Part shown: piece after piece, positions 1-12,029 of the stretch | Numbering within the stretch: the stretch's first letter is position 1 | How the letters are laid out: the number at the start of each line of letters is the position of its first letter | Assembly: GCA_008694505.1 (NCBI GenBank) | Contig: VZDJ01000594.1 | Span: forward strand, 15,003,668 to 15,067,667 | Reading direction: 5' to 3' | From: Cyanoderma ruficeps | Lineage: Eukaryota > Chordata > Aves > Passeriformes > Timaliidae | DNA: 64,000 nucleotides | Made by a program: the position numbers and the translations under genes | Notes under the pieces: model-generated | What the model was told of the DNA's origin: nothing | Databases searched by the model: none | The model's input: the letters and a program-made list of their open reading frames with translations, nothing else

Positions 1-1312
1 TTACTGAGGTTTAAATAATTTCAATTTAATATAGTTCAGCTGTTTCTCAGAACAGAGGTATGAGAAAGTACACTACACTATTGAGGAGTGTTTTTAAGAC
101 ATGCTGAAATCTGGCTATCTTTACTTGGAAAAGTGATAGCATCCCCCTCCTTATCTCCCTCCCCCATGCTGGGATAAGGAATGGAGATTTGATAAGATGG
201 CTTTTGTGGGAGGATGTGCTTTTTGCTGTTTCTGTGAAAAAGAAATCTGCTCAAATCTGGCCAAATTATAAGCCTTAAAAAAATGCAGTTTGCACATGCT
301 CAATAAAAATTTCCAAAACCTGACATTGCTGAAGGCTGTGTGAATATAGCATGGCTCATCCATGCAGGGAGAATTGGTGTATCACCATCATCACTGTGCC
401 ATGACATAAATGTCTCAGGTCAGTATGGAGCCAAATAGGACTGAAAAATAGGAACCTCTCACATACATTCCTAGCAGTATTGCAGTCAGCTTTCTGGCAT
501 TCATTCCTTCTTTTTTTTTTTTTTTCCTTTCCCTTTTCTGTTTCTGGTTTTGTGAATAAAGTGAAATATGGAGAGGAATACAGCCTGGGATAAAGTGTCT
601 GGTGAAGTAAAAGGAAAGTTGTTCACTCACAGGAAATAAAAGATGCAGAAGTCCCTCCATGAGCAGCTTTTTATTTGCTAAAGGAGGCAGAGCTCAGTTG
701 TTGAAAAATGAGTGTGGGATGTATTAGGAAAGCAGTGTGATAGTGTATGTGCCCAACAGGATCAACCAGCTTCCATGCAGTTGGATTCACAGTTGATTCA
801 CGACCACTCTAAAGTCTGGCTTTATCTAATGTTAATAGTTCATGATTAGCAGTGTTATTTTATTTCAAAGAAACCACCTTCTTTGTGTGTAACATCCAGT
901 GAACAGGGGATTTCCTATAGTATGCCTATATAGAATGTATTTCAGCAGAATTCAATGTCTCAGCACATCTGCAATACAAACTAGGGAGACAAGAGTATTA
1001 AAATGGAAAGGAACTGAAGTATGACTAACCAAGTAATAAAACTTTGCTTAAATAACACGTTTCTCATTCATACTCGGGTGACTCAGTGGGTGAGAAGACA
1101 AGTCCTTTGCCACTGCTGGACTAATCCAGATTAAAGGCTCATGGTTTAAATGAGGGAGTCTCTTCTGTGCTGCTGAAATCATGTAGTTTTTGCCTTTAGA
1201 ATAACAAGCCAGATTCTTTGGATATTCAGGATCTCTTAGACAGTGTGTGAATGCCAGCATAGATGATCCTACATCTCATTTTGATCCAAACTTTAAAAAT
1301 TTTCTCTTTCAG
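1..1312 (+). other. SLC4A10 intron (partial)
   Basis: Intronic sequence leading to the exon at 1313. A T-rich run lies at about 510-527. Short chance reading frames only; no exon or recognised repeat was seen. Confidence 0.7.
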
Positions 1313-1486
1313 CTTTTTGACAGGATAAAGTTATTCTGGATGCCTGCAAAGCACCAGCCAGATTTTATTTATCTAAGACATGTTCCTCTTAGAAAAGTCC
1401 ATCTCTTCACTATAATTCAGCTGAGTTGTCTTGTGCTTCTCTGGATTATAAAGGTTTCAAGAGCTGCCATCGTCTTTCCTATGATG
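1313..1486 (+). CDS. SLC4A10: SLC4A10 coding exon a (penultimate membrane span)
   Basis: A pyrimidine-rich tract and AG at 1311-1312 precede an open 58-codon exon starting [11 protein letters not shown]. It ends with two ATG codons before GTATGA at 1487. Phase is 0 on both sides. It carries the loop with [15 protein letters not shown] and a hydrophobic span near [20 protein letters not shown]. Confidence 0.95.
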
Positions 1487-4400
1487 GTATGAATTTTTTT
1501 TATTTCCTCTAAAAATCCCTTTTCACTTGTGGATAATTATTACTGAAGAAAAATAATTTTGGGCAGTTAAATATAATATTGCTTTGATTCTGTGCTCAAG
1601 GACAATTTATAATGTATTAAGTAATGAAAAATTTGACGTTTAACCTCTGTTTTGAGTCCTATGTGTGGCTATCACAACTTACATTCTCTTAGGGAAAATT
1701 ATTCTCTTAAAGAAAAAATACTAAAATTTATTTGCTATTTTTTATTTAAGGAATATCACTAAATCCCATTGCAGAAAGAACATTCACTTATTAAGGAAGA
1801 CTGGTTATTAAACTGAGAAGTCTAACAGTTCTGTGTCTTGGGAGAAATAAAGATAGTCTGCTGCTTAAGCGATTTCTCTGATGACTTCAGTAATAGAAAA
1901 TATAAGATATTTATTGACCTCAGTGATTGTTAAATGCTTCCCGCCATACTTCATTTGAACAAAGGAACAGCAGCTGTTAAATTATTCAAATTAAAGGATA
2001 AATTTCTAGCTACAAACTGGTCACTTTTGAAAGTATTCCTCTACAAGTGTATTTGTCTGTTTTACTTGCTTCATTTCGTAATTCTTTGAATTAATATCTT
2101 TGCAGGTCCTAGCTTTGGTATTTGTCCGAAAACTCATGGATTTCTTTTTTACCAAGAGGGAGCTCAGTTGGTTAGATGATTTGATGCCTGAGAGCAAGAA
2201 AAAGAAACTGGAAGATGCTGAGAAAGAGGTGGGTCATGGTTTCACGTTTCTTTGTGTGTAGCGATTTATCAATTTCTCCTTCAGGCATTTAGAGAAAATT
2301 CTGTAAGGCACATTCCATGCACCAGGCAGACTTGTTAATAGTGTCTGAGTGTAATACTGTCATATTTTGCATAAGTGCTTTTAAGGTTACAAATCCAATA
2401 GCCTTAGGTGGGGGTGTTGATTCTTAGGCTGCCGTCCTGTCGTATAAAACATTATCCACAGTACTCCTGGGGATTGCTTCTAAGGCCCACTCAGATGGTG
2501 TGCAGAGATGAACCTGTAGGAAAGCCCTCAGATCCTAGCCCTGGGGCACTTGGATGCTGCACTGGGCCGGGTCTCATCCCTGCAGGAGATGCTGAGGAGA
2601 GAAGTGCAGGATTTACGGCCTGTGGGTGTCTCAGCTGCCTCTGAGCCTTACACAGGCCCTCAGCATCATTCCGTGCCCTTTCTGCTCAGCAATGCCATCA
2701 CCCTGTGCAGTGTCCCAGTTACACTCTGGGTCAGAGCTACTCTTCTGCTTCTGCAGAAACCATTTCCTTGGACTTGGTAACAAAAAGGTCAGTGACACTG
2801 CTAACCCTGTTAACCAAAAGCTTGGACTCTGACTTGCATCCTCTGGCATTACCACCCAGTCGGCTGTTTCAGATCTGGACTCCTCATCTTATTTCAAAGA
2901 ATATGTTTTTCAGATAAATCCCTATCAACTTGAAAATTATCCTTAGGGATGTCCTGAGATGTGATCCAAGGCCAGTGAAATGTGTGTGTTAAGGATTCCC
3001 ATTAGTAGCTTTATTTGCAGAAATAGGACATGAGCTAATAATTCCAATGTGGAGCTACAGCAACTAGATTACTCTGCCTTTACATTTAGATTGACTCTTC
3101 TGTGACCTTCGAAAACTCCCTGCCTCATCTGTGACCTGAAGAACCCTTAACCTTGATTTCCTTGACACATTCAACATACTGTCATGGAATATGTTTTGGG
3201 GAAAACATTTTTCCTATAAGAAACATCAAGATGATTATTTACTATTTAGTATGTGCCTGTAAAACTACCAGGCTGAAATTAAAATATGTGAGTCACTGTT
3301 TTCTCCCTTGAATCAAAGTAGACCAGAGAGTTGTTTGATCACGGTGTCTGTTGTCATCACAATTCAGAGTAACCAGAAGTAACCAAGGTAGCTCTCTTCT
3401 TGTGGGTCTGGTTATTGGAAAGAATTCCTTGTTATCCTTATGTTTTGGTTATATGTCACTTTCCTTCCTTTGCTTGATAGGATAGCATCAGAAAACAAAA
3501 CTGGGAAAATCTACTGGTGTTACTTTATTTCATTCACTGTCTATTTTGAGAGGTTATTTTTACATATTTTGGCATTTCTAAATATTTAGAGCTATTATTA
3601 AAACTGTTCAACTGTCAAAAACTTATGAAGCTGTGAAGCCTGGAAATGACAAAATTAACTAGTAATAAAAAACTTCTGACATGTAGCCTAAGGAATTAAT
3701 TGGAGAGTTGCTATCACACAGCTTTTAAAAATAGAAGTATTCTACCCACAAGAATATTCAGAAATATAGTTGACAGGATCTGAAACTTACTTGATTGGAT
3801 CCTAATTTCATCACTTAAGTTGCTTTTATATTTTTAGGCCATGTTTTTTCCAGGGCTTTGTACATTTATAGTGGATATTATACATGCCTTCTCCTCACAG
3901 ACCTCCTTTGGAAGCCACTTTGATGTTAATCAATGAAGTCTTTCTGAGACAAGAATGAACAAAGGACTTTCACATTTGAAGAAAAAAAACATTGTGACTT
4001 TTGAAATAGTTGTAATAATAAAGCATTGAAGAAACAAATTTCTGAGCTGAGAGAACTTAAATTCTACTATTTTGGAAAACTGTACTGGCTCTTGCAGCTA
4101 ATACCAACCATCAGGGTTTGTGATGCATGTGGGGCTTTGGTGATCTGCCAGAAAATGATAAACTCTCTTTTTAGCCAACACATGCTTTCAGACAGGCACT
4201 GGTGAAAACTGTTACAAAGCCATCTAATAAAGGGAAGAAAGATGTGGAAGTCTCTGGGTGTCTGTTGGGCTCTCACACACACTGTAACAATTCAGAGCAG
4301 GATTTGATGGTTACCTTCCTGCCAAGACTTGTTAGACTGCTAGCTGTGGGTATCCTGACCCAAGGGGTGTGGACATTGAGAATCCTCTTCTGGAGGAGTT

Positions 4401-7400
4401 GCTTTCTTCTGTTCTTACAGGCAGGACATGGTGCTTGAGAGGTGTTCTATTCTTCTCCCCTCCTGCTAAGACAGATCTGCTAAATTTGTAATTACAGGTT
4501 TTGGTAGATTTCTCTCCTAATTCTCTTCAAGTGAAAACTAATTTTGGGTCTCTTGTTTCTACCTTTCTCTACCTTTCATTGAAAAATTGGTATTAAAATC
4601 AGTATTATCAGTATTCAAACTGTGTGTGCAAACTTAAATAATCTTCCCTAATTTTTGCATGTTAACATCAATGCATGTATCCTGTTATCAATCTTATTTA
4701 AAATTTATCAGACAGTTGTTCACTCTCTGTTACTAATTTTCCTCTTTACTGTTACAAAACAATGCTCTGTTTGGCATTGGAAAATAGCATTAAGAGAAGA
4801 TACAGCTTTTAAAATAGAAGGTTTTAAATGTCAACTATTTATAGTAAAAGTTGAAAAGCATCTTACTTTAAGAACTTCAAACAGATAGATAATTAATATT
4901 AAAGAAAATTAAAAGATGATTACAGTACCCAAATTTCACTTTTCACAGTTTAATATCCTGGCTCATGTCTAAATTCCTTTGTTCTAGGAAGAGCAAAGTA
5001 TGTTAGCAATGGAAGAGGAAGGGACTGTTCAGTTACCACTAGAAGGACATTACAGGTAAAATATACCTTTCCTCTTTTAGGTGAGTTGCAATTAAATAAG
5101 CATGCCACAATATTTATTTTTAATGCTTACTGAATATCAGGAGGATGTTTGTCTGGTACAGATAGATGAACTGAACCATACACTGCAGCATTTAACAAGG
5201 TCAGCCCTTTTCTAGTCTTTCCACATGATTTCACATTCCCTAGGAAAAAGACACACTAGTTGGAAGTTTTCCATTGGGCAGGACTGTAGGATCAGACTGT
5301 TCACAATGAACTTTGGCTTCTGACATGCACAGTGCAAAAGGAAGATGTGGAGCAGGTCCAACCCTTCACCCTGATGCAAGCAGGGATCCAGGAAAGGTTT
5401 TGAACATGCTGCAGAAAAACTAGGTTCTTACAGTATTACATTCTAAAACATTCTGATCAAATCCTATGATGTAAGATCATGAGTGAATCAAGAGCTATCC
5501 TGGGTAGATAAGGCATAGTGCAGGGTTGACACAACTAAAAAAGCACGGACATCTCTGTTACAGATATTAACAACACATGTTACCAGCCCATAAGGAATTA
5601 ATATAATTTAAAGTTTTCAGAAAGAAATTCTTAATAAAAGATTTGAAATATCTGGTGACAGTAACCTCTGCATTAATGTGAGTTCATAGGAACACCATCT
5701 TAGAGTGGCCTTCCGTCTAACATTTTAACACAAAGTTACTCTGTCTGCTAAGGCAAAATCAGGAGATTTGTAACTGTGTCTCTGAAAAATCCCAGCCTAT
5801 TCCTTTTGGCTCATCACACTAATATTGGTCTGGGTTTTTTTCTTGTTTTGTCTATACCTTTTTGTTGTAATTTATATTAGCAATATGTAGCCTAATTTAT
5901 CTTGCAGTGTGATCTCTGTTGATCTCCACTGTGTTGACTTTGGTAGAGTTGCCTGAATAGTGCCTGACTCTCTGTACTGTAAGGGTTGCAGTCCTGTAGC
6001 CAGAAACAAGAGTCAACATATTGGTGGTTAAAGTGGTTCCCCAAAACACACAACAGCAGCAGCAGGTTGGCTGAGAACTTAGTGAATGCCAAGTATGTGT
6101 GACCATGAAGCCAGGAATAATGTACAGGCAACCCCTTAGAACATTTAAGACTTTATTATTCTTAAGTGTATAAATACAGGTTTGAAGCAGTCCAGGTATA
6201 GCAAAGAGCAGAATGGCTACCAAGTGCTACTTAAGGGTACTGATTAATTTGCTTAATTGGGGTATTTTTATTAGCTCTCTTAAATATTTTATTAAGGCTT
6301 GTTTTTAAAATTGCTTTAAAAGTAGGTGGAGTTTCAGAGTATAAGTAGGACCTTTGGGATTCGTGTTTAATCCAGCAATGCCACTATCATGCTGTGAGAT
6401 CTTGGGCAATATTTAATTTCACACTTCTTAATTTTTCTCTTGTTTATTAGTTAGGAGTGACACAATAACTTTTATGATGTTGCTGTGATTAATTGCTGTT
6501 GGAGGAAGAAAATACTGAAAAAGTGCTAAGATGTTCTGAGAGAGTATTTAAGAAATTGTTCAGGACTTATGAAGTTTAACGTAATTCCTTAATTTACATT
6601 GCACTTAATTTTTGTCATCACTCTCAGTTTTCAAGGCTTTTATTGAGTTAATAAGTAACAACATTGTTTTATTGTGTATTTACTTTCATTCTTGTCTAGA
6701 GATGACCCATCTGTGATAAACATTTCTGATGAAATGGCAAAAACTGCTGTGTGGAAGACGTTGTTGATATCCTCAGAGAATGCAAAAGATAAGGAGTCAA
6801 GCTTTCCTTCTAAAAGGTCTTAATTTTTTTTTACTTCATTATACTTTATATATTGGTGTCAGACCAAGATTAGGATATTTTGCTAGGGATTAGAAGGATT
6901 TCTAGCGTTTTGCAGTTTTATTTCTTATGTCCAGTTTAATATTCTGAGCTCAAAACACAAATTCACTGTTTATTTAAAAACAAAAATCACAAATATTTGC
7001 ATGGTACTCAGTTATGCTCCAGTGGAAAATGAATTTGAGCATGCCTGATGCTTGTGTAATGAACCACCAGCCTCCACCTGGGTATTGCACAACAGCTGTT
7101 GTGTTTGTTCTGCTTGCTTTTGTTCTTTCCTCCTGAAAAAGAAGTGATCATCACTGCCCTGGAAATAGCTGTATGAAGAACCCAGTACTCTGAATGCAAT
7201 CTAATAATATTTGGAGTGAAAATAATTTTCTGATTGCATCATTTCTTTACATTTTTCTGCCTACTTCACTTGTACTCAAAACAGTTAAATAATTTAAAAT
7301 TTTAATCCAGTAAAATGAAGCCAAAATATTTCATCTGTGCTACAGAGTTACTACAGGAATATGAAAATATTAAATTCAAGCACAGTGTGATTTTCTAAGA

Positions 7401-10400
7401 GAATTTTTCCTCTGCTTCAATAAATTTAAAATTTAACTATTTTCTATTTAATTGTTTTGTATCACACTTCTGTCATAAGCTCCCCTTCCTAATCACTCTA
7501 GAAGCTGATTCCCCTAAGGTAAGATCCTGTCCCCAACCTTTTCCTTGACTGTGTTTTCCAATTCAAAATGGTGTCACCTTGGAACCCAAATGAGTTGACT
7601 TTGTGTAGTTTTTGGGGAGACAGAATGAGAAGAAATTTCAAATAAAAATGTAAAATGTTTTTGTCAAAGTCCCAAAGTATTTAGGCATTTAAATAGTGTA
7701 GTGTATTCAAATATCAAACTGAATTTATTCCTAGTCATCTTTTTTAAAATACAGAATGATATTCTGCCCATTTCTAAACATACTTTTCAAAAGCCCATGT
7801 TTGAAAGGGCTAGCCATTGTTTCAAGATGAACAGATGCAGGAAGTGAACAGTTGTTTTTAATTTTGTCACCCCAAAATGGCATGCTGCCTTTCAGTGTTG
7901 TTCTGTTCCCCGTACTGCATAAACAAAGCAGTAACTGAGCAGCTGATGAGCAGAGAACCCTCATTTCAGACACCCATGGAGCAGCCCACTAATGTGGTCA
8001 CTTTGATGATATTTCACTGACAGTCCAAGTAGTGTAGTTCTTGCTTGTCTTCCACCATTCACATGGACTGAAAAGGATCCTGTCACGATATCAGTGTGGT
8101 GCACGGGAGAAGGATGTGCTAGAGGGCTTTCTTATGTCAAGTGCCTCTGCTGTCCAGGCTGTGAAAGCCTGGAGAAAGAGAAGAACCTGATGTGGTACAT
8201 TCACAGCCCCTGGGTACACAGGAGTTGTAATTTCCCTGGCGGATGTTGTGTGTTTTGGTGGTGTGATAGGTGATGTAAACATGACCCTCTGAACAAAGAG
8301 CATCCACACAGATTGTGGCTCAGATAAGAGATTTGGCCTCTAAACTGCAGTGAAATAGAAAGTAATTTTTTAAAGGTCTCATTTTAAATCTGTTCTTGAA
8401 TCTTTGCTCTTGAATACAAAGACTTGGGAGAAAAGATTTTTCTGGTTTTAGATATGAGTGTCCTGTTGTAAAGGAACAACCTTGAAGACTCTGAAATCCT
8501 GCATTTTCAGGTGTTCCAGCTTGTCTCAGATTCTGAGAGAGGAGTAGATTCAAAGAGCTTTAACCCTGAAAGGCTTTCTTTCTGATAAGCAAAGCCAAAA
8601 GCAACTTTAATCTTAAGTCGTATTAGGGACAGAACTACAAAAATATTATAAACCATAATGCATGTATCATTACATGAGGATATAATTCAATCCTAGCTAA
8701 TTAATACATGAAAAAAAGGCTTGGAATGGTAGCAGTTCTAAGTATAATTTTTACAAATGATCAAGATCAGCAGCATTAGATTACACAATTTCCACAGTGA
8801 AGGGTACCTTATCACAGAGGGGGGAAAAAAACCTTATTTTGAAATAAATTTTACTGTAGCCTTGTGAAGTTCAACTACATAACATTGAATACTCCCTTTC
8901 TGCTGTCAGCTCTGCTTCCTTGCATCTCAAAATATTATTAAATGAGGTAATTAAATTATGATAGTGAACTATGATTTTATGTAATGCCTTTTATGTAAGG
9001 CATTGACCAATTAACATGAAGTTACTCATAGTAATTAAATGCTGAGTTGAATTGGCCAATTATAAAGTAAGATCATCTATAAACAGATATTTTAGGCAGG
9101 AAGGGTTTATACAAATGACTTCCCAGCCTGGTGCATGGATAGTTTCTATCACAAGATGTGCCCTGGCCCTGCTTCTGTCAGTAGCATAGTGTCAGAGAAT
9201 TCTTACATCCCAGGCTCCTGAATGTTTTTACCTGTCTAAAGAGAGAACTTACATGGGATTCAGTCAAGGTGCCTAGCCATAGAGGCACCTGACCTTTGCA
9301 ATTTTCCAACCTTCATTTTTTTACTATTAAAATTTCCAGGGATCTAAAGATCTGCCTTTGAGCCTTTCTTGGTAGAACTGAACACCAAGGCACCTATCTG
9401 AAACACAGCCCTCTTTGGTACATGTAAATAAACATTCCTCTGTCTTTGCTTATAATATTGCTTATAATATAATATTATAATTGTATTTGCTTATAATATA
9501 AATTATAATATAATAACCCTTCAGAGAGCAATTTCCAAGCATATGCAGATCTGCCCATGGACAGGACATAGACTAAGCTGGTCTTTTAAAGTATTGGAGA
9601 AAGAGGCATCTGTCACTTTGTAGATGGTATGAATGAGTTACCTTTTCTACCTGGAGATATGAAAATCCCACATCCCAGACCTTCCTGCTCAGGCTTGTTA
9701 GACTGCTCCCTTGATAGGGAGGAAGAGAGCTCCAACTTCTCTACAGATCCACCAGTGACATGTTTTACTGGAAAAAGACTGGACTTGTCCTTTTTTTTTC
9801 AAATTTCTCAAGGCATTAAAGCCCACATCTGCAGGAGCTGCTCAGAGATGTGAATCCTAAATAGAAGGAAGACTTTCCTGGTATCACAGAGGCACCTAAA
9901 ACGTGGAAATAATATAGACTGTAAGGCACACAACACCTCTGTGTTTGCTTTTACTAAGCACAGGTAACTCCCTGCCTGCTGTACTGCTGCACTTTCAGTT
10001 CATCCCTCCAGAATTTGTTTGCATACCCTTTGTGTGCAGAAAGTGTAACATACCCAATTCTACAGAAGGTGACAGATTTGGCAGTTGAAGTGGCAGAAGT
10101 TGGTATTCTTTAGCTATTTCCATTAACACCTCTGGAAGCTGCCATTGGCATAGAAGTAAGCTTTGGCTGAACTGAATTGTATCCTTAAAGCAATTTTTAT
10201 GTGAAGAAAAATGTCAAATGATTGTCGAATTGTGCATGAATCGCCTTAAGAATTTGAGAATTAATCTTGCTTTCTTTAAGCCTTGTGTAACTCAGCCTAT
10301 TTCTCATTCATTCTAGTTAAGGAATTATTCCCATGAAACCTGGTAGGTTATGTGCTTGCTACAGGTTTGTTCTCAGAACCATCTGGTTTTTTTTAGATAC

Positions 10401-11361
10401 CCTGCCACTTTTTGTTGAAGGCTTGATTTGCCTGTGTTGTGGAAGCCTCTTTACATTTTCATACAGTGACTGAGACTCATTGGAAGAACATGACTTTTTA
10501 TTTATTTACGCTGCTGTAAATTAGGACACTCACACACACACAAAATCATCTGCTTTGCACGTATATTGCTTTCTGTAGGCAAATCAACCTTGTTTTAACT
10601 GGGGAAAAAAAGCTGAATGCAAATTTGAACTCTGGTTTAGAGTTCTGAATGATATGGCTTCTGTCTGATTTTTCAGGTTTTTACGTTTTTTTTTAAAATT
10701 TAGTTACTTCCTTATATTGTATACACGAGCAAGTATGTATTACACTCCACGTGGGGAATATTATCTCTCCCCATCCTCCCTAGACTTCTGCTCTCCCCAA
10801 TCAAGACTGAAAGCCAAATATTTGTTGGATATTGACTTGCATTGCTCTAGTTCAGAAACTTTCCTTCTAAATGTACACCTGAACAAGAGAATACATTTTA
10901 AAGACAAGAAATACTTTCTGTGACCTCTTGTTTGTTCCATTTAAGAATGTGCTGGTATTGTCTGAGAACTGTACCATTACCATTATTTAGTAAATTAAGT
11001 TGTATTTGCCAAAAAAGAAAAAAAGAAGTGGCTATTTTTGCTTGCATGCTGGCTGTCTCTGTACATCTTAAGTTGTTTACCTACCTTGTCACTGAAATGC
11101 TGGCTGATGTCATCTACACCATTCAACACAGAAATTTTCACTTGCTTTCCCAGTTTGTGCCATGAAGCATGAAAAATAAAGTATCTGTGCAATGTTGGTT
11201 TTCAGGTAGATAATTTACATATATCTATGTGTGTGTGTATGTGTGATAGTGCTACTGTAACTCTATTTTTGAAATTTCCCCTTTCATTTCCTAGTGCTGA
11301 AACCAGAAAAGAGAAGAAAGCTGACTCAGGGAAAGGTGTTGACCGGGAGACTTGTCTATGA
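1313..11361 (+). CDS. SLC4A10: SLC4A10, C-terminal part (last five coding exons, 5' end outside window)
   Basis: Electroneutral sodium-driven bicarbonate (chloride/bicarbonate) transporter of the SLC4 family, a plasma-membrane pH regulator of neurons and choroid plexus (family knowledge). Exons 1313-1486, 2106-2228, 4988-5055, 6700-6816 and 11295-11361 join in phase to 549 nt, the last 182 residues plus TGA. Visible are the SLC4 segment beginning [16 protein letters not shown], two last membrane spans (around [20 protein letters not shown] and [15 protein letters not shown]), the cytosolic [13 protein letters not shown] motif, and a tail ending DRETCL, a class I PDZ ligand. SLC4A10 is preferred over SLC4A7 and SLC4A8 because of the tail sequence ([20 protein letters not shown]). 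Upstream exons lie before position 1. The neighbour is DPP4 in convergent orientation, as in other vertebrates. Confidence 0.96.
2106..2228 (+). CDS. SLC4A10: SLC4A10 coding exon b (last membrane span and start of C-tail)
   Basis: This exon lies between TTGCAG (ending 2105) and GTGGGT (2229). It has 41 codons, phase 0/0. It begins [15 protein letters not shown], completing the last hydrophobic span, then [19 protein letters not shown], the highly conserved SLC4 cytosolic start. Confidence 0.95.
2229..4987 (+). other. SLC4A10 intron between exons b and c
   Basis: 2.76 kb. A GC-richer stretch at about 2410-2900 carries several overlapping short chance frames but no splice-bounded exon. No recognised repeat. 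The intron at 1487-2105 likewise holds nothing notable. Confidence 0.65.
4988..5055 (+). CDS. SLC4A10: SLC4A10 coding exon c (cytosolic tail)
   Basis: Acceptor TTCTAG ends at 4987 and donor GTAAAA begins at 5056. The 68-nt exon encodes [20 protein letters not shown] followed by HY and the first two bases of an Arg codon. The acidic tail is typical of SLC4A10. Confidence 0.93.
6360..6552 (+). repeat. Ancient amniote tRNA-type SINE (MIR / CORE-SINE-like) relic
   Basis: In order, the segment shows ccactatcatgctgtgagat, then cttgggcaa, then a degraded T-rich 'aatttcacacttcttaa' part, then 'tgttgctgtgattaatt' and 'aaagtgctaagatgttctga'. These match the order of hallmark blocks in MIR-type elements of amniotes (tgctgtgtgaccttgggcaa; ttgttgtgaggattaa; aaagcgctttgagatcct), recalled from memory. 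It lies in the SLC4A10 intron 5056-6699. Confidence 0.55.
6700..6816 (+). CDS. SLC4A10: SLC4A10 coding exon d (cytosolic tail)
   Basis: Acceptor TGTCTAG ends at 6699. The exon completes the Arg codon and encodes [19 protein letters not shown] and onward to [10 protein letters not shown]. It ends with two bases of a Ser codon. The donor at 6817 is GTCTTA, a poor match to consensus. If it is not used, the frame reads Lys-Arg-Ser-stop just beyond it. Confidence 0.93.
6817..11294 (+). other. Last SLC4A10 intron, 4.5 kb
   Basis: AT-rich intron before the terminal exon. Apart from an AT-rich imperfect repeat near 9448-9517 and a short GT-rich run near 11229-11247, no repeat is recognised. In mammals a short cassette exon in this interval switches the C-terminus. 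I could not place it with confidence here. Confidence 0.6.
9448..9517. repeat. AT-rich imperfect tandem repeat
   Basis: The word ttgcttataatat recurs with spacers of AT dinucleotides (gcttataatattgcttataa, then ttgcttataatataaattat). It looks like a short local duplication in the SLC4A10 intron. Confidence 0.6.
11295..11361 (+). CDS. SLC4A10: SLC4A10 last coding exon (PDZ-ligand tail)
   Basis: Acceptor TTTCCTAG ends at 11294. The exon completes a Ser codon and encodes the 21-residue tail [20 protein letters not shown] plus Leu, then TGA at 11359-11361. In mammals this 21-residue tail belongs to the splice form with a PDZ-binding end. The other form, made by including a short cassette, ends in Ser-Pro-Ser instead (recalled from the NCBE/NBCn2 literature). 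Confidence 0.94.
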
Positions 11362-11995
11362 CTTGCTCTTCAAGTAATTTTTTACAAACGAATTAAAGGA
11401 GTGCCACAACCACTAAATATAAATGATTTACCTTGTAACTTTTGTCTTTCATCTCAAACTAGCACAGGTAATGTAGTGCAATACTTGTCTCATTCCACCT
11501 TGTCTACCTTGTCTAGTATCAATGTAAATGTCTGCAGTAGCCAATGCAAAAAAATCTTTGTGTTTGTTGCTGATCTTGGCCATTTATCAGTACTTGTATC
11601 AGAAACGTAAGAAGCAAATTTTCTTTCAAATTCAACTTTCCTGTTAATAGGTTTGTACTGTATTTTGCTACTTTTTCTGTGTGAGGATACTTAATAATCT
11701 TGATTCAAGATGAACTTGAAAACCCTTGTTCCATTTTTTTTTAAATCATCTAACAAGTAAATGATTTCAGAAGACCCAAACTGACAAGCAAACATTAAGT
11801 TTATAAAATAACAACTGATCTGACCCTGTGAGTAAACTAACAAGGATAATCCTTTCCTCCTTAATCTGTCCTTTTGAAGTCATGGATTACTTTTGCAATG
11901 TGAATTGCAGGGTCAGATTCTGTATTTGTGAAGTTTTCCTTGATTTAATACAGTGAATTTAATATTAAAATTTGTATGTAACTGGAACATAGTCC

Positions 11996-11996
<1 letters not shown>

Positions 11997-12028
<32 letters not shown>
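11997..12028. repeat. (TA)n microsatellite in SLC4A10 3' UTR
   Basis: Alternating TA with one ATAAAT interruption near the middle. It would be transcribed in the long 3' UTR form and is a likely length polymorphism. Confidence 0.85.

Positions 12029-12029
<1 letters not shown>

Noticed and set aside
8686..8703. cctagctaa in the SLC4A10 intron as the Ser-Pro-Ser cassette exon
   Set aside because: No pyrimidine-tract acceptor and wrong codons (Ile-Leu-Ala-Asn-stop); not a supportable exon.
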